From: Candidatus Gastranaerophilales bacterium
Lineage (GTDB): Bacteria > Cyanobacteriota > Vampirovibrionia > Gastranaerophilales > Gastranaerophilaceae
DNA length: 40,311 nucleotides
Assembly: GCA_944322755.1 (NCBI GenBank)
Contig: CALUPY010000023.1
Coordinates: forward strand, 1-40,311
Direction: 5' to 3'
This document shows, one piece after another, positions 17,191 through 26,500 of the stretch (the first letter of the stretch is position 1; each line of letters opens with the position of its first letter). A program made the translations under genes and the position numbers. Under the pieces are notes generated by a model. That model ran no database searches, was not told the DNA's origin, and was given only the letters and a program-made list of their open reading frames with translations.

Positions 17191-18519
17191 ATGAAAATAG
17201 TAATCTTTGGTGCAAGTGAAATAGGCTGTTTGATTGCTACAGAATTTTTCGAAGACCATGACATAACCATTATAGATAAAGACGAAAATAAAACAGTAGC
17301 ACTGGACAGACTTGATATTATTTATATTGCAGGAAACGGCTCAAATATAAATACACTAAAGAGTGCCAATATTGAAGAAGCTGACATTTTTATTGCCTGT
17401 TCTTGTTTTGACGAGGCTAATATAGTTGCGTGTTTAACTGTAAGCAGATTGAGTGAAGCCAAAACAGTCTGTTTTGTCAGCAAACCAGAATATATAGAAT
17501 CTCTAACTTTGATGAAGAATACAAAATATGAGATGATAGATTATGTTATATGGCCGGAGCAGCTTTTGACACAGGAAATTTTCAGAATAATTACGGTTCC
17601 TGAGGCCGTGGATGTTGAATATTTTGCATCAGGAAAAGCGAGACTCCTTGAATATAGAATAAAAGAAGATTCTGTACTACTGGGTAAAAAAATTAAAGAG
17701 TACCCGTTTGTTGAGAATACACTTGTTGTCGGTATTACAAGGGATTGTAATTTATTTATACCGGATGGCGAAACTGAATTTTTACTTAACGACAAAGTTA
17801 TTTTAATGGGTTATTCAACATCACTGGATATACTTGCCAACAGGCTGTTTCAGAACAGTGAAAAAATAAAGGATGCAACGATTATCGGCGGCGGCAACGT
17901 CGGGCTTATGCTTGCACAAAATCTGGAAAAAGTCGGTATCAGAACAAAAATCATCGAACAGGACTATAAACGCTGTGAAGATTTAACAGAAGAATTAAAA
18001 AACACGCTTGTACTATATGGAGATGGTACTAATATAGAACTTTTACAACAGGAGGATGTATCCGATGATGATGTGGTAATAAGCGTTACAAATAACGATG
18101 AAAAAAATCTCCTCTGTTCGCTTTTGTCAAAACAGCTCGGCGCAAAACGTGTAATAACCAGAGTTTCTAAATCTTCTAATATTCCGTTGTTTGAAAAAGT
18201 CGGCATTGATGTTGCTATTTCTCCGAAAGAAGCATCAATACATGAAATAAAAAATAACCTAATAGACACCGACGTAGCGATACTTGCGACAGTTGAAAGC
18301 GGTCAGGGTAGGATAATTGAAACAGTTGTACCGGATAGTTTTGTTCCTGTTGCTGTTATGGACTTAAAATTTCCGGCAAAAGCATTGATTGCTATAATAC
18401 AAAGAGGCGCAAAAGTTATTATTCCCAAAGGTAATACAATAGTGCAGCCGTTTGACCAGCTGATTATTTTCACAAAAGACGAAGATTCACAAAAAATAAA
18501 AGAATATTTTAAGAAATAG
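17191..18519 (+). CDS. trkA: Trk potassium-uptake regulatory subunit TrkA
   Basis: The 442-residue cytoplasmic protein has two tandem RCK units. Each has an NAD-binding Rossmann fold (IFGASEIGCLIATEF at 3-17; IIGGGNVGLMLAQNL at about 231-245), an acidic residue that holds the ribose, and a following TrkA-C domain. It forms the ring under TrkH that gates K+ uptake in response to nucleotides. In the first Rossmann motif the middle position is GASEIG rather than GxGxxG. It starts nine bases after dapA, with GGTGG upstream, and its partner trkH follows ten bases later. This spacing implies co-translation. Family assignment is firm. Confidence 0.95.
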   Translation: MKIVIFGASEIGCLIATEFFEDHDITIIDKDENKTVALDRLDIIYIAGNGSNINTLKSANIEEADIFIACSCFDEANIVACLTVSRLSEAKTVCFVSKPEYIESLTLMKNTKYEMIDYVIWPEQLLTQEIFRIITVPEAVDVEYFASGKARLLEYRIKEDSVLLGKKIKEYPFVENTLVVGITRDCNLFIPDGETEFLLNDKVILMGYSTSLDILANRLFQNSEKIKDATIIGGGNVGLMLAQNLEKVGIRTKIIEQDYKRCEDLTEELKNTLVLYGDGTNIELLQQEDVSDDDVVISVTNNDEKNLLCSLLSKQLGAKRVITRVSKSSNIPLFEKVGIDVAISPKEASIHEIKNNLIDTDVAILATVESGQGRIIETVVPDSFVPVAVMDLKFPAKALIAIIQRGAKVIIPKGNTIVQPFDQLIIFTKDEDSQKIKEYFKK

Positions 18520-18529
18520 TTGAGAGTTT

Positions 18530-19984
18530 ATGAGATTAACATATGTATTTAACGCATTGGGCTTGATATTACGGTGTATTGCATTAGTTATACTTTTGCC
18601 TGCTGCTGTTGCTTTATATTATCATGATTATTCATCGTTGCTACCTTTTTTGTGCGCATCGATAGTTTCTCTGATTTTGAGCTTTCTAATAAGAAAAAAA
18701 TCCGACACATTTGAAAGTTTAAATGACATAAAAAAAACAGAAGCTCTTGCTATAGTGACTGCAGCTTGGGTTTTGTTTGCTTTTATTGCAGCCATTCCGT
18801 ATTTGTTTTACGGATTTGGCTTTTTAGACGCATTATTTGAGGCAGTGTCAGGAATTACAACAACAGGTGCAACCATTCTTACTCATTATAATTACCCGAA
18901 AACAATGTTTTTCTGGCGTTCAATGAGCCAGTGGCTTGGAGGTATGGGTATAATAGTGCTGTTCATTGCTATACTTCCTCAGTTTGCAGTTGCCGGAAGA
19001 CAGATGTTTTTTGCAGAAACACCGGGACCTACCGAGGATAAAATCACGCCCAGAATTAAGCATACAGCGATTGCTATGTGGACAATATACGTACTATTGA
19101 CTTTTATTGAAATAATTTTTCTTAAAATAGCAGGCATGCCGGTTTTTGATTCTGTATGCAATTCTTTTTCAACTTTATCAGGCGGAGGTTTCTCTCCAAA
19201 TGCACAGAGTATAGCCGGATATAATTCTGTTATTATAAAATGGATAATTACCGTTTTTATGTTTTTTGCTGCTATGAACTTTTCTTTGATTTATAAAGTA
19301 TGGAGCAGTAAAAAATTGTCAGTGCTTTTGAAAGATGATGAATTTAAGTTTTATACGGGAATTGTTATCGGGTTTACAATATTTATTGCTATTTGCTTGT
19401 ATTTTTCAAACGGTTACAGTGTTTTTAATTCAATAACAGATTCCTGTTTTCAGGTGCTGAGTATTATTTGTACCTCCGGTGCTGCTTCTGTTGATTTTGC
19501 AAAATGGACTCTGGACGCAAAACTGTTTCTGTTTTTGCTTATGTTTGTCGGCGGTTGTGCGGGTTCTGCATCAGGCGGCTTGAAAATGGTGAGACTTTTG
19601 TTTATCTTTAAATATTTAAGAATACAAATAGCCCGTATATTACATCCGAATGCGGTTTATCCAATAAAGATAAATAATATGGTTGTTCCTGTTGAAGTTT
19701 CAGCACAAATGATTGCATTTATCATATTTTATTATGCATTATTTGCTGTTTCTGCATTTTTAATGTCGTTAATAGAAATGAATGAAGTAATAGGGGTCAC
19801 CGGAAGTATTGCTACTATAGGAAATATTGGCCCGGGATTCGGCAGCGTAATAGGCCCTATGGGAAGTTTTGCTTCTTTGCATCCTGCGTCAAAAGTAATA
19901 GGTATTGTGAATATGCTTGTTGGCAGATTGGAGCTTATTCCATTTCTTGCCATGCTTCATCCTGACTTCTGGCGTTTAAAGTAG
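18530..19984 (+). CDS. trkH: Trk potassium-uptake membrane subunit TrkH
   Basis: The 484-residue membrane protein has the four-repeat TrkH/KtrB pore. The selectivity loops are visible in order: GITTTGATIL, LSGGGFSPNA, CTSGAASVDF and ATIGNIGPGFGS. Between them are paired membrane helices and the early helix pair with WRSMSQWLGGMGIIV. It conducts K+ into the cell under control of the TrkA ring. It is the last gene of the dapA-trkA-trkH run. No clear hairpin follows, and the next gene has its own promoter about 150 bases on. Confidence 0.96.
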   Translation: MRLTYVFNALGLILRCIALVILLPAAVALYYHDYSSLLPFLCASIVSLILSFLIRKKSDTFESLNDIKKTEALAIVTAAWVLFAFIAAIPYLFYGFGFLDALFEAVSGITTTGATILTHYNYPKTMFFWRSMSQWLGGMGIIVLFIAILPQFAVAGRQMFFAETPGPTEDKITPRIKHTAIAMWTIYVLLTFIEIIFLKIAGMPVFDSVCNSFSTLSGGGFSPNAQSIAGYNSVIIKWIITVFMFFAAMNFSLIYKVWSSKKLSVLLKDDEFKFYTGIVIGFTIFIAICLYFSNGYSVFNSITDSCFQVLSIICTSGAASVDFAKWTLDAKLFLFLLMFVGGCAGSASGGLKMVRLLFIFKYLRIQIARILHPNAVYPIKINNMVVPVEVSAQMIAFIIFYYALFAVSAFLMSLIEMNEVIGVTGSIATIGNIGPGFGSVIGPMGSFASLHPASKVIGIVNMLVGRLELIPFLAMLHPDFWRLK

Positions 19985-20179
19985 TTAAAAGATAATGCGC
20001 CTTTAGGAATGCCAACACTATTTTTTCATGTCATTATAAATTATTAAAGGTAAACAAACACAAAAAACTGTATACAACAAATTTATCCTCTTGCTTTACT
20101 TTATTTTACTAATTTTATTTAGTTTTTCTTCATGCTAAAATTATGTCCGATATTAGTAATTATGCGGAGCGAGTTTATT
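19985..20179 (+). promoter_or_regulatory. Intergenic region with promoter of the GH13-like gene
   Basis: TAAAAT at 20136-20141 is a likely -10 box, placing the transcript start near 20148, with TTTAGT/TTTTTC sequences in the -35 region. The leader then contains GCGGAGCGA, a good ribosome binding site ten bases before the ATG at 20180. This argues against the longer in-frame start at 20132, which would lie upstream of the transcript start. I see no terminator for trkH here. Confidence 0.5.
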
Positions 20180-22447
20180 ATGTTTTCTTTTTTACAAAAA
20201 AAATCAGAGCCTGAATCATTAAAAATTAACAAATTATATCAGGGATTGAAAAAAATATATTCAGATAAAATAACAGAAGAAAGAAAAAATTTCCTTAAAA
20301 CAGAAATAGAAAAATACGGATACCTTAGATATCCTTTTATTAAAGCACTGGAAGAACTCTCTCCTGCTGAGGTTTTGTTCGGGTTGGAAATAAAATTTGC
20401 CAAAAACAATGTTTTTGAAAACGATGAGTTTAAGTTTGAAAACAAAGACATCAGCCCTGTAGCAAGAGTAGGAATAACAAATTCCGAATGGATAAACAGA
20501 GAACAGCATAATATAAAACTTATAAACCTTGCAGGTCTTGCTGACGGCAATAAATCCACAAACCCAGCAAAACTCATAAACTGGCTGACGCAGCTTCTCA
20601 TTTTACCATCAGGAAGACCTCAGGACGGTATATTGGCAGATACAATATATCTTATACCATTTCATCCGCGAGAATTCGGCTGTGCATATCTGCCCACAAG
20701 CTCCGAAGTAAGCATGAAGCTTGAAGACAAAGAAATCACTGAAAAACTGGGTATTGATGCTAAAGAACAGGTTCAATTATTTATAAAACTTGCCCAGCTT
20801 GCAGGACATCCGGTAATTTATGATGTATTACCCCAGACAGGCAGATTTTCAAAAATAGTTCTTGCCAATCCGTCAATTGCAAGATGGTATGACATAGAAG
20901 AACTCATCAGCTCTATAAGTACAGCGGTGGATGAAGTTCATAAAACACTTGTTGAAGATTTTGGCGAAGAAGATGCAAAAATTGTAGCGGATTTATACAA
21001 AGCCTCACTTAAAAATGGTTCTTGCGATTTCAGTGAGCATTACAAAAATATCTATGAAAAATTAGATGAAGAGCTTAAAGAAAAGAAAAAAGAACTTTCG
21101 GAAAAAATGCTCACAAAAGAAGAACAGGAAAAAATTCACAAAAAAGTGAAAAAAATTATTGCAGATATACTGGAGGTTAATCCGCATAAGAATCTTAAAG
21201 AAAAAGATATTACAAAACAGGGTGAAATAATCCGTGCTCTAATCGACGCAGGAATGTGGCCCGCTCCGGGCGGCGCCTGGTGCTCCTCAGGAGTTCCTAT
21301 TTTCGACAAAATGGCAGAACATGCGGAATATCCCATATTTAAACATTATGATTTTAAATGTACTGATGTGACACATTTTGCCAATCTGGATTGCCAGACT
21401 CCTTATTATTTTGTATATCTTGAATCCGGGAAATACAACAAAGAAGCAATAAATGCATACATTGATTATCTTCAAAATCTGCAAAAGGATTACAATTTTG
21501 ACGGCTTTAGAGTTGATCATATTGATCACATTGTTGATGAGGTTTCGGAAAAAGACGGTGTGCCAATCAGTTATCGAGCGCCAAGATGTGTGCTTGGCAA
21601 AGCCAATGAAACAATGAAAAAAGAAGTTCCTCATTTTGCTGCAATGGCGGAATATATGCTCTGGGACAGATTTTACAAAGAGTATCATGAAGATATGCAT
21701 TTCGATATTTTGTGGGGAGATGACATTATTGCCCAATGTTCAAAGACACCTGCCACTATTATGAACAACAACCATGAACTCGCAGAATACAATATAAAAA
21801 ATCCACAAATAAGCAATTTGTCTATACTGAAAACATATAATAATCAGGACGGAGAATTCAGAGACATAAACCAATACCCCGGACAGTTGGGAAAAGAAGG
21901 GGCTTTGTTCAAGTGGTTTAAGTACAAATTTCTTCCAGGTGGAAAAAATGCCCAACGCCCGGTTATGTACATTGACGGTGATGAATCGTTTACACAACGG
22001 GGCATTGAGAGCGTTATTGGAGCAGAAATTGCTATGAAACGTTCAAAAGACTATGATTTTTATTACAAATTTGATGCAATAGAAAGATTTGCCCTAAATT
22101 CAGAACTCACAAGAGACGGCGAGGCTGAGATATTTGTACAGGACGATGACGGATTTTGCGCCTGGATGGTCTCCAAAGACCCGCTAAAAGAAGCATTTCT
22201 CATACTAGCAAACTACAATGCGCCTTTTGAAAATATGAAAAATGATTCAGGCTCCTATGTAAAAGAAGGTCATGCCGTATTTAACAAAAGCATAAAACTG
22301 CCGTGCGACTATCAAATAGTTTCAGAGTTTATTTATGATGAAAAAATAAAAGACTTTACTGAAATTCAATTTACAGCACCTGAGACAGAGATGACTTTTG
22401 ACAGACTCGAGCCTGCACAGTTTAAAATATTCAAACTGCTGCGTTAA
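20180..22447 (+). CDS. Divergent alpha-amylase (GH13)-like protein
   Basis: The protein has 755 residues from the ATG at 20180, preferred for its ribosome binding site. There is no signal peptide, so it acts in the cytoplasm. A GH13 barrel is suggested by IYLIPFHPREFG near 170, then VIYDVLPQTGRF, and the nucleophile motif GFRVDHIDH (442-450; candidate D446). MAEYMLWDRF may hold the acid/base glutamate, and NNNHE (529-533) takes the place of the usual NHD. The N-terminal 120 residues and a Lys/Glu-rich helical insertion (about 285-340) are unusual. The C-terminal 80 residues look like a beta domain. Overall it resembles sucrose-phosphorylase-type or amylase-type enzymes only weakly. Function, likely in glycogen or oligosaccharide metabolism, is inferred. 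Confidence 0.75.
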   Translation: MFSFLQKKSEPESLKINKLYQGLKKIYSDKITEERKNFLKTEIEKYGYLRYPFIKALEELSPAEVLFGLEIKFAKNNVFENDEFKFENKDISPVARVGITNSEWINREQHNIKLINLAGLADGNKSTNPAKLINWLTQLLILPSGRPQDGILADTIYLIPFHPREFGCAYLPTSSEVSMKLEDKEITEKLGIDAKEQVQLFIKLAQLAGHPVIYDVLPQTGRFSKIVLANPSIARWYDIEELISSISTAVDEVHKTLVEDFGEEDAKIVADLYKASLKNGSCDFSEHYKNIYEKLDEELKEKKKELSEKMLTKEEQEKIHKKVKKIIADILEVNPHKNLKEKDITKQGEIIRALIDAGMWPAPGGAWCSSGVPIFDKMAEHAEYPIFKHYDFKCTDVTHFANLDCQTPYYFVYLESGKYNKEAINAYIDYLQNLQKDYNFDGFRVDHIDHIVDEVSEKDGVPISYRAPRCVLGKANETMKKEVPHFAAMAEYMLWDRFYKEYHEDMHFDILWGDDIIAQCSKTPATIMNNNHELAEYNIKNPQISNLSILKTYNNQDGEFRDINQYPGQLGKEGALFKWFKYKFLPGGKNAQRPVMYIDGDESFTQRGIESVIGAEIAMKRSKDYDFYYKFDAIERFALNSELTRDGEAEIFVQDDDGFCAWMVSKDPLKEAFLILANYNAPFENMKNDSGSYVKEGHAVFNKSIKLPCDYQIVSEFIYDEKIKDFTEIQFTAPETEMTFDRLEPAQFKIFKLLR

Positions 22448-22454
22448 TATTAAG

Positions 22455-22506
22455 TATTGTAACAATATGCAAAAAAATCTGACTTTTTCCTAAAGTTTAT
22501 TAAACT
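22455..22506. promoter_or_regulatory. Two perfect 13-base dyads upstream of a small gene
   Basis: TATTGT A ACAATA (22455-22467) and AGTTTA T TAAACT (22494-22506) are both perfect palindromes around a central base. The second ends about ten bases before TATATAGT, the likely -10 region of the gene at 22560. They could be operators. No regulator is known. Confidence 0.4.
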
Positions 22507-22559
22507 GTAAGCCGATATATAGTGTGTAAGTAATTAACCGGTCAAACAGGAGAAAAGTT

Positions 22560-22937
22560 ATGACAAACAATATTAACGGAATCGGAATCAATACCGGCGC
22601 AGTAAACGGCTATTCTGCAAAGCCTAAAAAAGAAGATGCAAAGGCAGAAGAAAAACAGGAAACTCAACAGCCCCAGGCTCAAGGCAAAGCTCTGAATCCT
22701 GATGATGTACTGACCTTTATGGCTCAACAGGCTGCATTCAACAAACCAGCAAACCTCTATGCGGGAAAATATGACATATCAAAATATGTTACCCCAGAAC
22801 AGGCAGAACGTATTGCAGGTTTTGTAACGAGTTTTGAAGACGAAGTAGCCAAAGGACTTGTCGGTGTAAATGAAGAATTTGGAGACAATATTTCCGAAGC
22901 AGCAAAATACGAAATTGCAGCAGGAATGGTTGTCTAA
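22560..22937 (+). CDS. Hypothetical protein, 125 residues
   Basis: AGGAGAAAA precedes the ATG at a good distance, and a strong terminator follows, so the gene is well supported. The N-terminal 55 residues are low complexity and rich in Asn, Gly, Lys, Glu and Gln (NGIGINTGAVNGY, then KKEDAKAEEKQE). The rest is a compact, probably helical domain with YDISKYVTPEQAERIAGFV and SFEDEVAKGLVGVNEEFG. It has no membrane segment, signal peptide or cysteine. I recognise no family. The disordered head and helical tail resemble the surface or cytoskeleton-associated small proteins common in this kind of lineage, but this is a guess. Confidence 0.75.
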   Translation: MTNNINGIGINTGAVNGYSAKPKKEDAKAEEKQETQQPQAQGKALNPDDVLTFMAQQAAFNKPANLYAGKYDISKYVTPEQAERIAGFVTSFEDEVAKGLVGVNEEFGDNISEAAKYEIAAGMVV

Positions 22938-22981
22938 AATAAGCATCGTGTAATATATAAAACTAAATTGTTTGTCAAATC

Positions 22982-23011
22982 AGGTCTTTTGATTTTTCAA
23001 AAGACCTTTTT
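22982..23011 (+). terminator. Intrinsic terminator between convergent small genes
   Basis: AGGTCTTTTG (22982-22991) pairs perfectly with CAAAAGACCT (22998-23007) and runs into T residues on the plus strand. On the minus strand there is no T run, so it mainly serves the gene ending at 22937. It overlaps the end of the convergent gene by two bases. Confidence 0.9.
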
Positions 23012-23273
23012 ATTTTTGTTCAGGAGACAGTTTTGATGAGTATTCAGCTATAATTCTGGAGATATCATATCCGCCTGCAACCATTTCAAGTATTATCTGA
23101 TGGTTTATTATAACAGTCTCAGTATATTCCATTGTGTCTATATCCAGCACTTCAAATTCAACAAAATCAATGCCGACGTATTTTATTTTTCCGTATTCTG
23201 CCGTAGATCCCCAGCGTAAAAAAACGATTTGTCTTTCAAACTGTTTCAGCTTCTGTACAAGTGTAATAGACAT
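23010..23273 (-). CDS. Small protein with possible Sm/SH3-like barrel, 87 residues
   Basis: The frame starts at 23273 after a purine-rich AAGGGTT. The sequence alternates short beta-type stretches: KLKQFERQIVFLRWGS, YGKIKYVGIDFVEFEVLDI, EYTETVIINHQIILEMV. This is the pattern of Sm-like or SH3-like small barrels such as Hfq/LSm and related cyanobacterial small proteins. That resemblance is structural inference only. It lacks a signal peptide or membrane span. It is transcribed toward the convergent 125-residue gene and stands head-to-head with the small zinc-motif gene at 23363. Confidence 0.65.
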   Translation of the reverse strand: MSITLVQKLKQFERQIVFLRWGSTAEYGKIKYVGIDFVEFEVLDIDTMEYTETVIINHQIILEMVAGGYDISRIIAEYSSKLSPEQK

Positions 23274-23362
23274 AAACCCTTCCCCATAAATTTAAAATAA
23301 AATCTTATATTTTTATAATAACTTTATTGTACATAAAGTCAATAATATTTTATTATAATCAT

Positions 23363-23566
23363 ATGTATATAATAGAGTTAATTGTAAAGCTGCTAAATAA
23401 GAAAAAAGATAAAAAAATTAACATTCCTCAGACGGATTATGAAAAGTGCGAGCATGTTTTTTTACCGGTAGACAGCACTAATGAAGTACTGGCCTGCACA
23501 AAATGCGGTTATATAATACACAGAAAAGATATGGACATAAAAACCAATAATCCGTTCCAAAATTAA
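23363..23566 (+). CDS. Small zinc-motif protein, 67 residues
   Basis: The frame starts MYIIELIVKLLNKKKDKK and holds four potential metal ligands: CEH near residue 29-31, CTKC at about 46-49 and a His near 54. This is like a small zinc ribbon. ATG at 23363 is preferred. A longer reading from TTG at 23327 would use the TTGTAC promoter-like box as codons. There is no ribosome binding site, and TATAAT at 23354-23359 lies only three bases before the ATG. TATAAT at 23314-23319 could instead give a start near 23326. The stop codon overlaps that of the 1221-residue gene on the other strand. I recognise no family. Confidence 0.6.
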   Translation: MYIIELIVKLLNKKKDKKINIPQTDYEKCEHVFLPVDSTNEVLACTKCGYIIHRKDMDIKTNNPFQN

Positions 23567-26500
23567 AGTTTTATATCATTCAGCTGGCAATAGGCTTTAA
23601 AGGATGCAAAATCATTCTGAAGCTCAGCTTCTATGGCCGGAATTTCCATATCTTTTGCCATTACAAGAGCTTTTTTATAAGTTTCGACAATTTTCTGTGC
23701 ATAATTATTTTTATTCTGCGGTTTTTTATGCATCATTTCTTCCAGATATTTTGCATAAAGTTCATAGAGCATTACTTTGTGAAGCTTCATACCATATGTC
23801 TTAACAATAAGCAGTGCTTTTTCTATATACATTCTGGCTGCTTCCATATCGCCTTTTATCATATATATTTCGGCAATAAGGCGTTTGTAGAGAACCATGA
23901 AATAGTAGTTGTTAATTTTGGGATTTTTAGCAACATCAAGAGCTTTTTGTGTAATATCCAGAGCTTTGTCCGTGCCGTCAGTCACAAGTGTGACCTTAGC
24001 AATGTAATACCAGCACAATAAAGCACCCACAGCTATTTTTTCTCTCGCAAAAATAGTAACCTGTTCGTTAAATATATCAAGAGCTTTTGAAAGGTTGTCC
24101 TCCTCCTGCAGTACTTTTCCAAGGAAAGTTTTCAAAAGATTCTTTATTAGTACATCGTTATAGTTGTTTGCGAATGTAACAACAGAGAATAATTCTTCTT
24201 TTATATTGGCCCAGTCACGTTTAAGAATCTTATTCAGAATATTTATAAAATTCCACTGGGAAATAATTTCAGGATCTACTATCTCATTGGCTGTTTTTTG
24301 GGAAATTTCTATAAGTATTCCCTCAGATTTTTTGATTATACCCAGCATGGTGTATGCAAGAGCCTTTGAAAGTGTAACCCTTAGCAGATAATTTTTATTT
24401 GTAATATGATTTTTGGCAACAATTTCGTCAATGAAACTAAGCACACTCAAACATTTTTTATTTCCCTGAATAATTAAAGCGTTTGCAACAATCAAATTGC
24501 ATTCAAGCCATGTTTCATAAATTATACTCATAGGAATATCTTTTGTCGGAATAGATTGAGATATTGCCTGTTCAATTATAGGAATAATTTCATTATTAGC
24601 CGTATTGTAAATTTCTTCAGAATTTCCTATACTTAATATAGCCCGTAGTTTTTTGAACTTTATCAGCGCACTTTCCAGTTTGTATTCAGGGTAATCAATG
24701 AGTTTTAAAACAGTGTCAACCGTTTCTATTACACCGTGATAATTACCTATTGCCTCGCAGCTTTTTGAAAGATAACCGGCAAGTTCTATGATTTTAGGCT
24801 TGTTGCCCAATTTTACCGCAGTAGACAGAGAATTAGAGAGATAATTCATTGCTTCTGATGGTTTTGAAAGATACAGAAGTTTTCCCAGACGTTCCTGAAT
24901 GTTTGTGATAACAAGATTGTTTGTTTCAGGATTAATTTCCTGTGCTATTTTAAGACACTGTTTCTGAGAAAGCGCCCATAGATGCTCATCGCCTAAGTAT
25001 GCACAGAGTTTTACATTGTCTGTCCAAATATTCATTGCAAGCAGTTTTTGGTTCAGATTCTGTGCAACAAGAGCTTTGAGGGCATTGCTTGATAAAGTAT
25101 AATTTCCGATTACATCGAATATTCTTTCATTCAAAAGAGTAAAATCTTCGCTCATTTTTGCTCGTTCATAAACAAATTTCCACATCAGTGTATTTTTAAA
25201 TGCAAACATATTGTCATTAAACTGCGCCAAATAAGCATAGTTCACAAGCATCTGTATAACATTTCTGAAATCATCAAAACTGATTTTCATCACATGTTCG
25301 AGAAGTTTAATATTAAACTTGTTACCCATAATAGCGGCCGTACATAAAGTTCTGTATACGGTCGGGAACTTTTCTTTTAGTATATTGAGTCTTTTCGTAA
25401 GTATCTCAAAAAGGTTCTTCGGCATTTTCAAAGCAATCGGAGTCGTTTTGTATATCAGTTCATTTTCTTTTGTTTCAAAAGCTCCGTTTTCATTCATCAG
25501 AACAAGCATTTGTTCTATAAACGCACTATTGCCTTTTGAATTTTGATAAATTTGTTTAAAAACATCTTCCGGTATAGGATTAGTACCGTTCATAAAAAGT
25601 CTTGTCAAATTTATGGCATGCTCAAGAGTGAGTTTTGAAAGAAAGACATCCTGATACTCATTTTCAGCAATTTTCTCAGAATAGAAATATCCCTGAGAAA
25701 TTCTTTTGTCTTTATATGCAACAACAAGCTTTATGTTATCAGAGAGATAATCTTCATTGATAAAATGCATAAGAAATTCATATGACGCTCCGTCTATCAT
25801 ATCGAAATCATCAATAACGATAATCAGTTTTGACCGCTGTGAAATTTCAAGAATAACTTTTTCCAAAAGTTTAAAACTGTATTCTTTATTTACCAATATT
25901 TCTTCAAAATGCGCGCTTAAAGAAGGATAAAGAAAATTGAACAAATCTCCTGTTTCAGAATCAGTTAAAGTCGGAACAACTTTTTGCAGCAGTTTTTTTG
26001 TTTCTTTCTGGAATTCATTTGACATATTGGAGTAATTTGGTAGGTTAAAAAATGTCAAAAACATTTCCTGAAAAATACCAAACGGGCTAATCTGGGAATT
26101 CGCGCTGCATTCACCCCACAGCCACGCATATTTCATCGGCAATAGTTCATTGAACAGATATCTGAGTACAGTAGATTTTCCGTAACCTTCCGGGCTGCTA
26201 AGCCCTATAATTTTTTTGTCATTGCTATTAATAGCAGCAACCATCAAATTTTTTGATTTCAGCTGATCAATTTCCTGCATCGAATCATCAAGAACTTCCT
26301 GAACAGTATTTTCCTGAAGCTCATCATCAGCCGGTTCTGCTATTTCTTCTTCCCTATCAGACGAAACCAAAGGCTCATTTTTTTTTTCTTCGGCCTGTAC
26401 AACAGGTATACCCTGTGCCGGCTTCGGAGTTTGTTGAACAGCTTGCTCCTGCACAGGAGGGTTTATATTTGGGGCAGAGTCCTGAGAAGCCGGAGGCATA

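Noticed and set aside
23327-23362. TTG start giving a 79-residue zinc-motif protein
   Set aside because: The TTG and next codon form TTGTAC, a promoter-like box, and the added residues are AT-rich read-through. The ATG at 23363 is the more natural start.
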